Shown piece by piece: positions 1-8,027 of a stretch of DNA of 59,719 nucleotides. Origin of the DNA: Deltaproteobacteria bacterium (GTDB taxonomy: Bacteria > Myxococcota > UBA727 > VGSZ01); NCBI GenBank assembly GCA_020850995.1, contig JADZDP010000189.1, forward strand, positions 1 to 59,719, given 5' to 3'. Every line of letters starts with the position of its first letter. Within the stretch, counting starts at the first letter, position 1. A program made the position numbers and the translations under genes. The notes beneath the pieces were generated by a model. That model searched no databases and was not told where the DNA came from. It saw only the letters and a list, made by a program, of their open reading frames with translations.

Positions 1-138
1 GATCGGTGATCGCGAGCGAGGCGCGTCGATGGCAAGGAGCCCCGCAGGGCCGTGGCCGTCGCCACGGACCGAGGACGCGACGCCGCCAGCGACGATGGAT
101 CGCTCGCGAGGACGACTGAGTTGTCCATTCGAGGGCCC
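1..138. other. Window edge, no gene recognised
   Basis: No convincing reading frame was found on either strand of this GC-rich edge. The only open frame (29-235, plus) has no recognisable domain, no ribosome binding site and runs into the structured repeat that follows. It may be intergenic or the degraded end of an element that continues outside the window. Confidence 0.4.
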
Positions 139-273
139 TAACCCCGGACCGAGCGGGCGCGCGCCAAGCTGGCGAGCACAAGGCGCGAGGAGCAGGCCAT
201 CCTCGACGGATGGTCGGCCCGCAGCAACGAAATGATCGCAAGCTTGGCGCGATGCACGCGACGGGAGGGGTTA
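139..273 (+). repeat. Structured repeat, copy A
   Basis: Direct-repeat partner of 2373-2529. The core (about 146-270) is nearly identical in both copies. Copy A can form a 7-bp outer stem (TAACCCC 139-145 with GGGGTTA 267-273), a perfect 10-bp middle stem (GCGCCAAGCT 161-170 with AGCTTGGCGC 241-250) and an inner 8-bp hairpin (195-202 with 208-215, one G-U pair, loop TCGAC). Two base pairs of the middle stem differ from copy B on both sides at once, so pairing is kept. That argues for a folded RNA, or a hairpin DNA element, rather than a protein gene. The coding strand cannot be decided; I use plus for description only. The family was not recognised. Confidence 0.7.
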
Positions 274-413
274 TGAATCGAGCTCTAGACGCGGATGTGG
301 TGCAGCTCGCGCCGCTCGCGCTGCCCGCGGTCGCCCCATGAATCCTCTTCCAAGCGGGGAGCGCCGACCCATGGGCGGACACGAGCAGACACGAGAACCA
401 CAAACGAAGTTGC
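274..413. other. Intergenic, 3' of lipoprotein gene
   Basis: No gene seen. The stretch lies between repeat copy A and the stop codon of the minus-strand lipoprotein gene. No hairpin followed by a T-run was found, so the transcription end of that gene is unclear. Confidence 0.4.
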
Positions 414-1313
414 CTAGCGCGCTCCGAGCTCGGCGATGCCGAGCGGCAAGCCCGCGTTCGTGCCCATTGGCTGCAGCACGCCGGCGCCTACATCCTCAAC
501 CACATCGTCCACGAGCGGCTTGAGCGCGAAGGGCATCGGGCTGTTGTCGGGCTCTGGCTCGACGCTGATCACCACGGTACCGCCAACCACGGTGCGCGCC
601 GGCGAGATGAAGTCCTGGCCGGGGAACGGCGGGGCGGCATTCGGGCCCGCAGACGGCCCCGCACCGTCGTCATCTGCCGCACCGACGTCGGTGAAGCGCC
701 CCGTCGAGGTAGGGGTGTCGTCGATGACGACCCAGCCCTCGTAGACCCAGCCCTCGGGCAGAGGCGGCAGCGCGAGCGAGGGGCCGGGGCCACCCGCCAC
801 GTCGAGGAACCACAGGCCCTGGTCGTAGTCACCTTCGTCGGCGCTGGTCGGAGTCTCCAGCAGGTAGCCGCCCATGGCGGTCGCGAAGTCCGTCCCCAGC
901 GCGGCGGGGTGGGCAGTCGAGAGGTTTGCCTTGCCACTGTTGTCGATGTCGCCGGCGAGCAGGTGGACCGCGCTCGGCGCGGGGTCGTCGCCGAACGCGG
1001 GCTCGATGGTGAGGACGAAGGTGGTGGCGGCGGCGAAGGTGTCGCGGTCGAGCTGCACCTCGACGTTCTGCTGCTCGGGGGTGACCGAGAAGCGACCGGT
1101 GGCGACCGGCGCTTCGTCCACGATCAGCCAGCCCTCGTAGACGTAGTCAGCACCGAGGTCCGGCAGGTCTGTGAACATGAGCGACAGGGGCAGCGCCAAG
1201 GGTTCGTCGGGCGCGATGCCGGGACCCACACAGCCGCTGAGCGACACGAGGGTGAACGGCAGGGCGAGCAGGGACGAACGTGGGAGCCAGCGGGGAAGGT
1301 GATGAACGAGCAT
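414..1313 (-). CDS. Putative lipoprotein with a duplicated domain
   Basis: A 299-aa exported protein of unknown function. The ATG at 1313 is chosen because GGAG lies 7 nt upstream; an ATG 6 nt further up is in frame but leaves almost no spacing. The N-terminus has two arginines, a hydrophobic stretch and the lipobox LSGC (about residues 27-30), so a lipid-anchored outer- or inner-membrane protein is expected. Two related domains follow, each starting with YEGW(L/V)(I/V)(V/I)D and TGRF, and each ending in an (I/V)EP strand, so the protein arose by internal duplication. The fold resembles small beta-sandwich domains seen in anti-sigma-like or DUF7282-like proteins, but that is only an impression. 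It is transcribed divergently from the LysR gene at 1443, which makes it the natural candidate target of that regulator. Confidence 0.75.
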   Translation of the reverse strand: MLVHHLPRWLPRSSLLALPFTLVSLSGCVGPGIAPDEPLALPLSLMFTDLPDLGADYVYEGWLIVDEAPVATGRFSVTPEQQNVEVQLDRDTFAAATTFVLTIEPAFGDDPAPSAVHLLAGDIDNSGKANLSTAHPAALGTDFATAMGGYLLETPTSADEGDYDQGLWFLDVAGGPGPSLALPPLPEGWVYEGWVVIDDTPTSTGRFTDVGAADDDGAGPSAGPNAAPPFPGQDFISPARTVVGGTVVISVEPEPDNSPMPFALKPLVDDVVEDVGAGVLQPMGTNAGLPLGIAELGAR

Positions 1314-1414
1314 GGTCATTCTCCAGGTTGTTGCGCTCTGGCCGACCAACACGGCGGCCGTCGCAGGAATCATGGTGACGCGTCTCGTTTCGGCCACTGC
1401 AACGTTCTTCACAG

Positions 1415-1437
1415 ACCATGCAGAATTGCTGTATGGT
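1415..1437. promoter_or_regulatory. Inverted repeat, candidate LysR operator
   Basis: ACCATGCAG and CTGTATGGT form a 9-bp inverted repeat with one mismatch around a 5-nt AT-rich centre. It sits in the 129-bp gap between the divergent lipoprotein and LysR genes and ends 5 nt before the LysR start. LysR-type proteins usually bind interrupted dyads in such gaps and often repress their own gene. Exact fit to the T-N11-A pattern is not seen, so binding is inferred. Confidence 0.45.
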
Positions 1438-1442
1438 CGATC

Positions 1443-2327
1443 GTGGACCGCGCGCGCCGTGTGCATGAGATCTGGAGCTGGCTGCCCGCCTTTCGAGCGG
1501 TGGCCGAGACGCAGCACCTGCCCACGGCGGCGGCGCAGCTGCACCTAACGCCATCGGCACTGTCACGGAGCGTCCGGCTGCTCGAGGACGCGTTGGGCCA
1601 GCCGCTCTTTCACCGCGTCGGTCGCAACCTGCGGCTGTCCGACGCAGGTGAGGCGTTCCTCGCCGCGGTCCGTGACGCCATGCGAGTTGTCGACGACGGC
1701 ATGGCAAGCGTCCGCGGCGGCCTCCTTGAGGGCGCCTTGGTGGTCGCCGCCCCCGACGCGCTGCTGACGCTGGTGCTGGATGTCGCCATCGGGTTGCGGG
1801 CCGCACATCCGCGACTGGTCGTGCATGTGCGGCAGGTACCGGCGAGCGAAACCGGACCTGCGTTGCTGCGCGGCCAGCTCGACGTCGCGCTCGTAGACAG
1901 CGATGGGCCGCACCCGCGCCTGACGCGCACGTTCTTGGGCAGCGTCACGCACGCATTGTTCGTCGGGCACGGGCACCCGCTCCGTGGCAGCAAGCGTGTG
2001 ACCACCGATGAGCTGGCCGTGCACCCATTCGTTGCGCTCGACCCGGCACGGGACGGAGCCACCGACCCATGGCCCGCAGCGCGCACCCGCACCGTCGCCC
2101 TCTTCGTCGAGCGAAGCGCAATCGCGGCGGACGTGTGCGCGCGCGGACTGCACGTGGCCGCCCTTCCGGTGTCGCTCGGCGATGCGCGCCTGTTTCGGCT
2201 GCCGGTGCGTCTGACGCTCGCGCTCCCACTGTTTGCCGTGTCCCGCCCAACCCTCCTTGCGGGCGGCAAGGCGGAGGTCTTCCTCGCTGCGGTACGCGCA
2301 AGGCTCGCCAGCGATGCGGACGCGTGA
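1443..2327 (+). CDS. LysR-family transcriptional regulator
   Basis: A 294-aa protein of the usual LysR length. The N-terminal winged helix-turn-helix is clear: FRAVAETQHLPTAAAQLHLT followed by PSALSRSVRLLE, GQPLFHR and LSDAGEAFL (about residues 12-70). The rest is the substrate-binding-like effector domain, from about residue 90. The start is a GTG at 1443; a GTG at 1461 is also possible and neither has a strong ribosome binding site. Divergent arrangement with the lipoprotein gene suggests local and self regulation. The effector is unknown. The gene is bracketed by two copies of a structured repeat, so the pair may have moved as a unit. Confidence 0.85.
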   Translation: MDRARRVHEIWSWLPAFRAVAETQHLPTAAAQLHLTPSALSRSVRLLEDALGQPLFHRVGRNLRLSDAGEAFLAAVRDAMRVVDDGMASVRGGLLEGALVVAAPDALLTLVLDVAIGLRAAHPRLVVHVRQVPASETGPALLRGQLDVALVDSDGPHPRLTRTFLGSVTHALFVGHGHPLRGSKRVTTDELAVHPFVALDPARDGATDPWPAARTRTVALFVERSAIAADVCARGLHVAALPVSLGDARLFRLPVRLTLALPLFAVSRPTLLAGGKAEVFLAAVRARLASDADA

Positions 2328-2372
2328 ACGGCTGCGCTCTTGAGGACGCACCTGATCTCGATGAGGGCTCTA

Positions 2373-2529
2373 GAGTTCGTTTCAATCCCTCGGACCGAGC
2401 GGGCGCGCCAGGCGGGTGAGCACAAGGCGCGAGGAGCAGGCCATCCTCGACGGATGGTCGGCCCGCAGCAACGAAGTGATCGCCCGCCTGGCGCGATGCA
2501 CGCGACGGGAGGGGTTCTGAAACGAGCTC
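2373..2529 (+). repeat. Structured repeat, copy B
   Basis: Second copy of the element at 139-273. Here the middle stem is 12 bp and perfect (GCGCCAGGCGGG 2405-2416 with CCCGCCTGGCGC 2483-2494). It differs from copy A at two paired positions, A-T to G-C and T-A to G-C. The inner hairpin (2439-2446 with 2452-2459, loop TCGAC) is identical to copy A. An extra outer stem is visible: GAGTTCGTTTCA 2373-2384 with TGAAACGAGCTC 2518-2529, 12 bp with one G-U pair, then CCCTC 2387-2391 with GAGGG 2509-2513. The element begins about 45 bp after the LysR stop. It could be a non-coding RNA or a small non-autonomous mobile element. Confidence 0.7.
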
Positions 2530-2641
2530 TCGTGGGTGACCCATTAGCGACGCCGGGATGAGGCAGCCTTCCGCCAGAGCCTGGAGGCCCTGAGCTCGAC
2601 GCCGCAGGCATTTCGCGCGAGCTAGCGCCCCACGCCCGGCC

Positions 2642-2657
2642 CCCGTGACGTCACGGG
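2642..2657. promoter_or_regulatory. Perfect 16-bp palindrome
   Basis: CCCGTGACGTCACGGG is perfectly self-complementary and has no loop, which suits a dimeric DNA-binding protein better than a terminator. It lies in the gene-free region upstream of the 121-aa gene at 2930. No cognate regulator can be named. Confidence 0.3.
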
Positions 2658-2726
2658 CCTGCTTGCCAGGGCTCAACGTGCGCAGCCCAACCCGGGCGAC
2701 AGCGGAGGTCCCAGCGGCGCAGCCTC

Positions 2727-2850
2727 GTAGAGCTGCATCCGGTCATCACCGGCATCGCCACGTCGCAGATCACCGCGTCGAAGCGCAGTCCTTGCTCGAT
2801 GGCCGCGAGCACCGAAGGCGGGGTCTCGAGAGCTCGGCCTTGGTTCGCGC
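2727..2850 (-). pseudogene. Receiver-domain remnant
   Basis: Read on the minus strand from about 2850, this stretch encodes GRALETPPSVLAAIEQGLRF and then DAVICDVAMPVMTG, which is the middle of a response-regulator receiver domain with the phospho-acceptor Asp in CDVAMP. The frame then shifts by one base and continues as MQLYEAAPLG, as expected after the MTG of hybrid kinases. No start, no first strand with the acidic pair and no C-terminal half are present. It is a decayed fragment of about 40 codons, probably from the end of a hybrid histidine kinase. It marks this accessory region as a place of gene decay. Confidence 0.6.
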
Positions 2851-2929
2851 TCGATCTCCTGGCGTGGCCAAAGGTCGGGGCGACAGGCTATGCACTGGTT
2901 GGGACGCAAGAATGTCATCGGGAGGCTCG

Positions 2930-3295
2930 ATGTCCGCAGCCCTGCAAGCCTATCTGCGCGACCTGAAGGCCTTGCTCGAGGCGAAAGACCCGCGAAGCGC
3001 GAAGCTCGCGCCGGCTTCCTTGTTGTTCTCGTTTCCGGGAGACGGCCAGATCACCATCGAGATTGGGTCATCGACGGTGCGTGTGCTCGAAGGCGATCGG
3101 CGCGATCGGGACAACGTCGACCAGCGATCGCTGATGGTGCGTACGCCGCTCTCGACGTGGCTGCACGTCTGCGCGGGCGAGCTCGATCTCGACAAGGCGG
3201 ACATCGACATGCTCGGTGATCCCACGCTGCTGTCGTCGATGGCGCGCCTGTGGGAACAGAAGCGCAGCGGCATCTCCACCCGTCTTGCCCGCTAG
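2930..3295 (+). CDS. Hypothetical protein, 121 aa
   Basis: A small soluble protein of unknown function. The ATG at 2930 has GGAGG 4 nt upstream; an in-frame ATG at 2912 has none. The first 25 residues look helical (QAYLRDLKALLEAKD). The middle has short beta strands (ITIEIG, TVRVLEG), and the end has a helix rich in charged residues. The arrangement is somewhat like SCP2-type sterol-binding folds, but I would not assign it. The stop is 28 nt before the 605-aa gene, so the two probably form one transcript. Confidence 0.65.
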   Translation: MSAALQAYLRDLKALLEAKDPRSAKLAPASLLFSFPGDGQITIEIGSSTVRVLEGDRRDRDNVDQRSLMVRTPLSTWLHVCAGELDLDKADIDMLGDPTLLSSMARLWEQKRSGISTRLAR

Positions 3296-3323
3296 CGCAC
3301 GCTGACTCGTCGGAGCAATCGTC

Positions 3324-5141
3324 ATGGCACCACCGAGAATTCAAGGCGGACCGAAGATCCCGGTATCGACGAAGATCGCCGACACCATCGAGAGCCAAGT
3401 TCGCCAGGCAGAGACGGCGCAGGGCGGTGGAGCGATCGCCGTACCCGGCACGGTCATCGCCGACACCATTCGCCGCGAGGTCGACGAGTTCGCGCTGCGA
3501 GGTGGCAAGCGCCTCAAGGCCGACGACGTGCGGAAGCTCGCGGCCGCGGTCGCCGACAAGCTCGTCGGACGCCTGGATCAGCTCGCGAGCGCCGGCGAGG
3601 CGAAGGTCGCGCAGACCATCATGAAGTACAACCTGCTGCAGCTCTCGTCGCCCGACGAGGTCGCAGCGCTCGCGAAGAGTGCGTTTGGCGACGCGCAGTA
3701 CGCGATCGCCACCGCGGGCTACTCCGATCCGAAGCTGTCGGAGGCGGCGAACTACACGGCGCGCATGACGCCCTACTTCGACAACATCGGCAAGATGCTG
3801 CGTGAGCTCGCGTACTCGTCGAGCCCGACGGCTACCGGCGGCAGCATCGACGCGCTGACGACCGTGGCGGCGCAATCGCAGAACAAGCCGATCCTGTATC
3901 AGACCGCGGCCGGGTACCTGCCGTACATCGTCATCGACAGCTTCCCCGAAGCGGTCGACCGGCAGAAGTTCATCGAGGCACCCAAGTTCTTCTATGCCAC
4001 CGGCGACGCGTACTCGAAGGGCATGGCGATCGGCAGCAACAACTTGAATTGGTCGGGCGGCGGCGACGTCGCCGTCAAAGACTTCTTCAACCAGCTGGTC
4101 GAAGGGCACCCGGTCGTGGTCGTGCGCGATGGACGTGGCCCCGAGTGGAACGACAAGAAGATGCGGCCCGACAACAGCTCGGACTGGATGGCGGAGCAGA
4201 TCGGGAGCTTCCTGGCGGGCAAGCCGCTCGACGAGCGCTTGTTCACCAAAGAGAAGGGGGCGCTGAGCTTGCCCGGGCAGACGGGCGCCTATCAGCCCGG
4301 CGACTTCCTGAAGTTCATGGAGGCGAACCGCAGCTTCTTCGAGAAGAAGGTGCGCATCGTCGATCTGCCGACGCCCGACCATGCGCGCGGCGCCGCGGAC
4401 GACACGGTGCAGCACCTGAAGCGCGAGATCGCCGGCGTTCGCTTCTTCGGGCAGTCGCACGTGAACCTGGACCTCGGCGCGCAGGTCGTGTCGAACGCGC
4501 AGAAGTTCATCATCCCGGTGCCCGCGTTCCAGGGCCGCGCGCCGGTCGACAACACGGGCAAGCAGATCGTCGACTACCAGGGCAAGCCGCGCACCGGCGA
4601 GGGCTTCGTTTGGTACAACGCCATCGACAAGGCAGCGCAGTTCGTGCCTACCGACGGCACCGGCGTGATCATCATGAACGAGATCACCGAAGAGATCGGC
4701 AAGAAGATCCAAGCGAAGATCGCCGAGCTCACGGGCGTGCCCGGCGGCGATCCGTCGAAGCTCAAGGCCCCGGACCTCGAGAAGCTGATGAACTACGTCA
4801 TCAACGACCTCGGCCAGAAGGATTGCTACGACTCGAGCAACACGTTCATCGACTCGAAGATGCATGCGATGGAGACATCGAAGACGGGCGTCCCACGCTT
4901 CGGTCTGCACCGACGTGACGATCGTGACATCTGCCAGGTGGTCTTCGTGAGAGGCACCGGAGAGTTCGCCGGTCCGGCGTTCACGCCGCAGCAGTTCGAC
5001 GACGGTGCAATCATCCTGCGCCAAGGCGAAAAGATGCGCCTGATTCAGCCCGACGTGTTCTTCCGGACCTACTCGCAGGTGAACGGCGAGCCGCTGACGA
5101 GGACGGACGTGCCCGACCAGACGCCGCGCGGCCTCGCGTGA
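3324..5141 (+). CDS. Unknown protein, 605 aa
   Basis: I do not recognise this family. The protein has no signal peptide, no membrane segment and no obvious nucleotide-binding or metal motif. The first 100 residues are a charged helical region (KIADTIESQVRQAE, GKRLKADDVRKLAAAVADKL). The rest is a mixed alpha/beta body with aromatic-rich segments such as GEGFVWYNAIDKAAQF and PDVFFRTYSQVNGEPL. The start ATG has GGAG 8 nt upstream. It follows the 121-aa gene closely and is convergent with the next gene. Codon use looks native (GC-rich third positions). Length and lack of repeats suggest an enzyme or large structural protein, but function is open. Confidence 0.75.
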   Translation: MAPPRIQGGPKIPVSTKIADTIESQVRQAETAQGGGAIAVPGTVIADTIRREVDEFALRGGKRLKADDVRKLAAAVADKLVGRLDQLASAGEAKVAQTIMKYNLLQLSSPDEVAALAKSAFGDAQYAIATAGYSDPKLSEAANYTARMTPYFDNIGKMLRELAYSSSPTATGGSIDALTTVAAQSQNKPILYQTAAGYLPYIVIDSFPEAVDRQKFIEAPKFFYATGDAYSKGMAIGSNNLNWSGGGDVAVKDFFNQLVEGHPVVVVRDGRGPEWNDKKMRPDNSSDWMAEQIGSFLAGKPLDERLFTKEKGALSLPGQTGAYQPGDFLKFMEANRSFFEKKVRIVDLPTPDHARGAADDTVQHLKREIAGVRFFGQSHVNLDLGAQVVSNAQKFIIPVPAFQGRAPVDNTGKQIVDYQGKPRTGEGFVWYNAIDKAAQFVPTDGTGVIIMNEITEEIGKKIQAKIAELTGVPGGDPSKLKAPDLEKLMNYVINDLGQKDCYDSSNTFIDSKMHAMETSKTGVPRFGLHRRDDRDICQVVFVRGTGEFAGPAFTPQQFDDGAIILRQGEKMRLIQPDVFFRTYSQVNGEPLTRTDVPDQTPRGLA

Positions 5142-5198
5142 AGAGCGGTCCCGCTGCAACGCAGCTTCGCGCGCGACGCCCCCGGCACGCGCTCGTCG

Positions 5199-6443
5199 TC
5201 ACATGCGCCGCTTGGCCTCGGCCGGGCAGTTCGGGTGCTGCAAGATCAGCGTCTTGAGCATCTGCTGGCGGCGCACCAGGTTCTGCCTGAGCAGGTGCGC
5301 CAGCACGGGGGGCGGCGTGGCGCCGAAGCGCGCCAGGTTCTGCACCAAGAGGCTCGAGGTGTAGGTCTTGCCGCACAGCATCGACACGGTCTTGCTGTCG
5401 AAGGGCAGGCCGGTGAGCTGGTTGAGGCAGCGCCCCTCGGTGGTGAACACCAGCGCGGCGCGCTCCTCTGCGTCCGACGACGACCACTTGGAACGCATGA
5501 CCAGGCGTGCCTTCTGGCGGTTCCGGTCTGGGATCTCGCGGCTGATGGTGACCTTGTAGATCTCGGCCAGGCGCTTGGGCTGCAGGATGCGCTTGATCTG
5601 CGGCTCCTGCAGCATGGTGTTGGCCAGCAGGTAGCGCTGCACCTGCGCGTCGCGCAGGAACTCGGCACGGTTCATGACGACGTCGAGCCCTTGCGGCGTG
5701 TGGTGGTGGCGCGCCACCAGCCGCGCGTGCGACGGACCGGCGCGTTGGTTCTCGAAGATGCCCTTGATGACGGCAGGCAGCGCATCGAAGCACAGCGCCA
5801 TCAGGCGCGGGTCTTCCGCCGAGCGGGCCAGGGCCTCGCGCTCCGGGGCCTCGAGCTTCGAGAGCTCGGTCTCGAAGAGCTTGCGGTAGTTGCCCTCGTC
5901 GGCATCGCTGGGCTGCTCGGCGTCGTTCGCGTCCTCGAGCTGCTCGTCGCCTGCCTCCGGTGCGTCGGCGGGCGGCGCGTCGGCGCCTGCGTCGACCTGC
6001 GCTTCCTCGGCCCCCTCCGGCGCGGCGTGCGCGGCGGGCACGTCGGCCAACACCGGTTTCGGATCGGCGTCCTCGGTCATCTCCCCCACGGGGGCGAGGT
6101 CGTCCATGGTGGGCTCGCCGAAGTCGCCCTCCGCGCTCGAGGCGAGCATCTTCTCGAGCTCACCCGTGGCGAGGTTTGGATCGGCCGTGAGGTCCGACTC
6201 GGCGCGGGGCTTGCGCGACGACGGGGCGGGCGCGGGCGTCGCGGCAACGTCCTCGACGGCGCCGGTTGCCACCAGCTTGCGCAGGATCTGCCGCACGCGG
6301 CCCTCGGGCAGCCCCGTCGAGCGGCTCAGCGATGACACAGACGCCCTGCCGTCGATGCGCGAGAGCAGCACCCCCTCCTCGCCGGTGAGGTTCAGGTCCT
6401 CGGTCTTGGCGTCGGCCTTGGGCTTGGGGGTCCACTCGCTCAT
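5199..6443 (-). CDS. Winged-helix/helical-repeat protein, 414 aa
   Basis: Three parts are visible. Residues 15-65 look like a winged helix (GEEGVLLSRIDGRASVSSL, then GLPEGRVRQILRKLV), the form often used in myxobacterial proteins for a small DNA- or protein-binding module. Residues 70-185 are a low-complexity acidic Ala/Pro/Glu linker. The C-terminal 220 residues are helical and HEAT-like, with RLMALCFDALPAVIKGIFEN and RRQQMLKTLILQHPNCP. No catalytic motif was seen. The function is unknown; a scaffold or regulatory role is plausible. It is convergent with the 605-aa gene, with 57 bp between stops and no clear terminator. Confidence 0.7.
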   Translation of the reverse strand: MSEWTPKPKADAKTEDLNLTGEEGVLLSRIDGRASVSSLSRSTGLPEGRVRQILRKLVATGAVEDVAATPAPAPSSRKPRAESDLTADPNLATGELEKMLASSAEGDFGEPTMDDLAPVGEMTEDADPKPVLADVPAAHAAPEGAEEAQVDAGADAPPADAPEAGDEQLEDANDAEQPSDADEGNYRKLFETELSKLEAPEREALARSAEDPRLMALCFDALPAVIKGIFENQRAGPSHARLVARHHHTPQGLDVVMNRAEFLRDAQVQRYLLANTMLQEPQIKRILQPKRLAEIYKVTISREIPDRNRQKARLVMRSKWSSSDAEERAALVFTTEGRCLNQLTGLPFDSKTVSMLCGKTYTSSLLVQNLARFGATPPPVLAHLLRQNLVRRQQMLKTLILQHPNCPAEAKRRM

Positions 6444-6592
6444 GGCCCGCCAACATTATCCAAAAGCATTCTCCAAAAGCACTGTCCAGGTGGGACATGC
6501 GGACAGGGATCACGAGCGCCCGGCACCGGGCGGCTGCTACCCTTGGGGAGGCGGGCCCCAAGCGGCACCGCCCCGTACGCACGAGGCGCCAG

Positions 6593-7867
6593 ATGAAGGA
6601 CACCGTCGTCGCTCGCCTGCAGGTCCTGTGGAACCGGGCCCGCGCACCAGGTCGCTTGGTGCTGGTCGCCGCGCTGCCCGCGGGCGTGATCGGCGCTGTG
6701 CTGTCGCTCTCCAGCGCCACCGGCCCGCGCTACTTCGAGCGAGCGCCGCCGGAGCCCTCGCCCTGGGTCTTGGGCGAAGCAACCGCGGCGCGGCCGGGCA
6801 CCTGCCAGATCGCGGCGCGCGTGCTCGAGGACGGCCACGGGATCGCCGACGCGCCGCTGCGACTCGCGCGCGTCACCGCCGAGGGGAGCGTAGAGGTCTG
6901 GACCTCGCGCACCGCCGCCAGCGGCGCCCATCGCTTCATCGACCTGCCGCAGGGCACCTACCACCTGAGCGCGCTCGTCGACGGCCACCCCCCGGCGGGC
7001 GCACCAGAGCTGCGCTGCACCGGCGCGGCCGAGCGAGCCTTCGTCGATCTCCCCCTGTCCAGCGCCGTTGCCGAGGGCGCGGTGCTGCTCGAAGTGGCGC
7101 TGTCGTCGGCCGGTGGCCGGGCCCTGCCCGGCGCCGAGCTGGCCATCGCCCAGGACCTCGACGGGCGCAGCGCCATCGCGGGTGTGGCGCGGGTGCCGGC
7201 TGGTGCCGACGGGCGCATCGCCGTGAAGCTGGCGCCGGGCAGCTACACGGTGCTCGCGCAGGCGCCGAACCACGAAGCGGCGCGCCGCACCATCACCCTG
7301 CGCGCCGACGAGCCGAGCAACCACGCGCGCATCGCGCTCGCCCCCGCACCGCGCATCCGCGGCGCTGTCGTCGACGAGAACGGCGCGCCCATCGGCGGCG
7401 CGTTGGTGTCGCTGGGCGCCGCCTTCGATCCCACGGCGCGCGTGGCGCGCGTGCACACCGAGGCCGACGGCAGCTTCTCCTTGCCCATCCGTCGCGGCCA
7501 AGACGTCACGGTGAGCGCTCGTGGTGGCGGCAAGGTGGCCCGCGCGGCCTTCGGCGTGCTGACGAGCCCCTTCGGCCTCGACGGCGTCACGCTGGTAGCG
7601 CGCGCCGGCCGCAACGTCGAGGGCATGGTCAGCAAGCCCGACGGCGCCCCGTGGGCCTTCGGCTTGGTGCGCTACCGTGTGCGCGACCTCGGCCTCACCG
7701 GCGTCGAGCAGGCCGACGGCGCCGGGCGCTTCGTGCTGGATGGCATGCCCGCCGACGCCGACGTGGAGGTGTGGGCCGAGGGCAACGCCACCGGCGCCTG
7801 GGGCGCGCAGGTGTCGACGCCTGCCGGCGAGCGCCTCGCGCTCGTGTACGTGCCAGCCGCGTACTGA
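6593..7867 (+). CDS. Membrane-anchored protein with regulatory-like beta domains
   Basis: A 424-aa protein. One membrane segment lies near residues 19-38 (GRLVLVAALPAGVIGAVLSL), so the rest should be outside the cytoplasm. It is followed by four or so repeats of the carboxypeptidase-regulatory/Cna-B type, recognisable from patterns such as GAVVDENGAPIGGALVSLG, GSFSLPI and GRFVLDGMPADADVEVWAEG. Such folds serve as stalks or binding modules and are not enzymes. The ATG at 6593 is used because an upstream in-frame ATG at 6497 would add a basic leader before the membrane helix. It stands alone between divergent and convergent neighbours. Confidence 0.7.
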   Translation: MKDTVVARLQVLWNRARAPGRLVLVAALPAGVIGAVLSLSSATGPRYFERAPPEPSPWVLGEATAARPGTCQIAARVLEDGHGIADAPLRLARVTAEGSVEVWTSRTAASGAHRFIDLPQGTYHLSALVDGHPPAGAPELRCTGAAERAFVDLPLSSAVAEGAVLLEVALSSAGGRALPGAELAIAQDLDGRSAIAGVARVPAGADGRIAVKLAPGSYTVLAQAPNHEAARRTITLRADEPSNHARIALAPAPRIRGAVVDENGAPIGGALVSLGAAFDPTARVARVHTEADGSFSLPIRRGQDVTVSARGGGKVARAAFGVLTSPFGLDGVTLVARAGRNVEGMVSKPDGAPWAFGLVRYRVRDLGLTGVEQADGAGRFVLDGMPADADVEVWAEGNATGAWGAQVSTPAGERLALVYVPAAY

Positions 7868-8027
7868 AGCAGGCGAGCACGCAGGACCGCCAGGAAGTCG
7901 TCGCGAGCACCTCGCCAGCAACGGCTGCGGGGGACCCGCGAGGCGAGCCTGTCGAGGCATGTGGCGCCGAAGCGACGGGACCCGCAACGCGGCCAGCGGG
8001 TCGCGCAGCAGAGCACCGGCCCGCAGC
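7868..8027. other. Convergent intergenic gap
   Basis: A 160-bp gap between two converging genes. Several short GC-rich dyads exist but none is followed by a T-run, so I do not call a terminator. No small gene was recognised. Confidence 0.4.

Noticed and set aside
3051..5159. Minus-strand open frame of 702 codons
   Set aside because: It is antisense to the 605-aa gene, has a biased Arg/Asp/Val composition and no ribosome binding site or domain.
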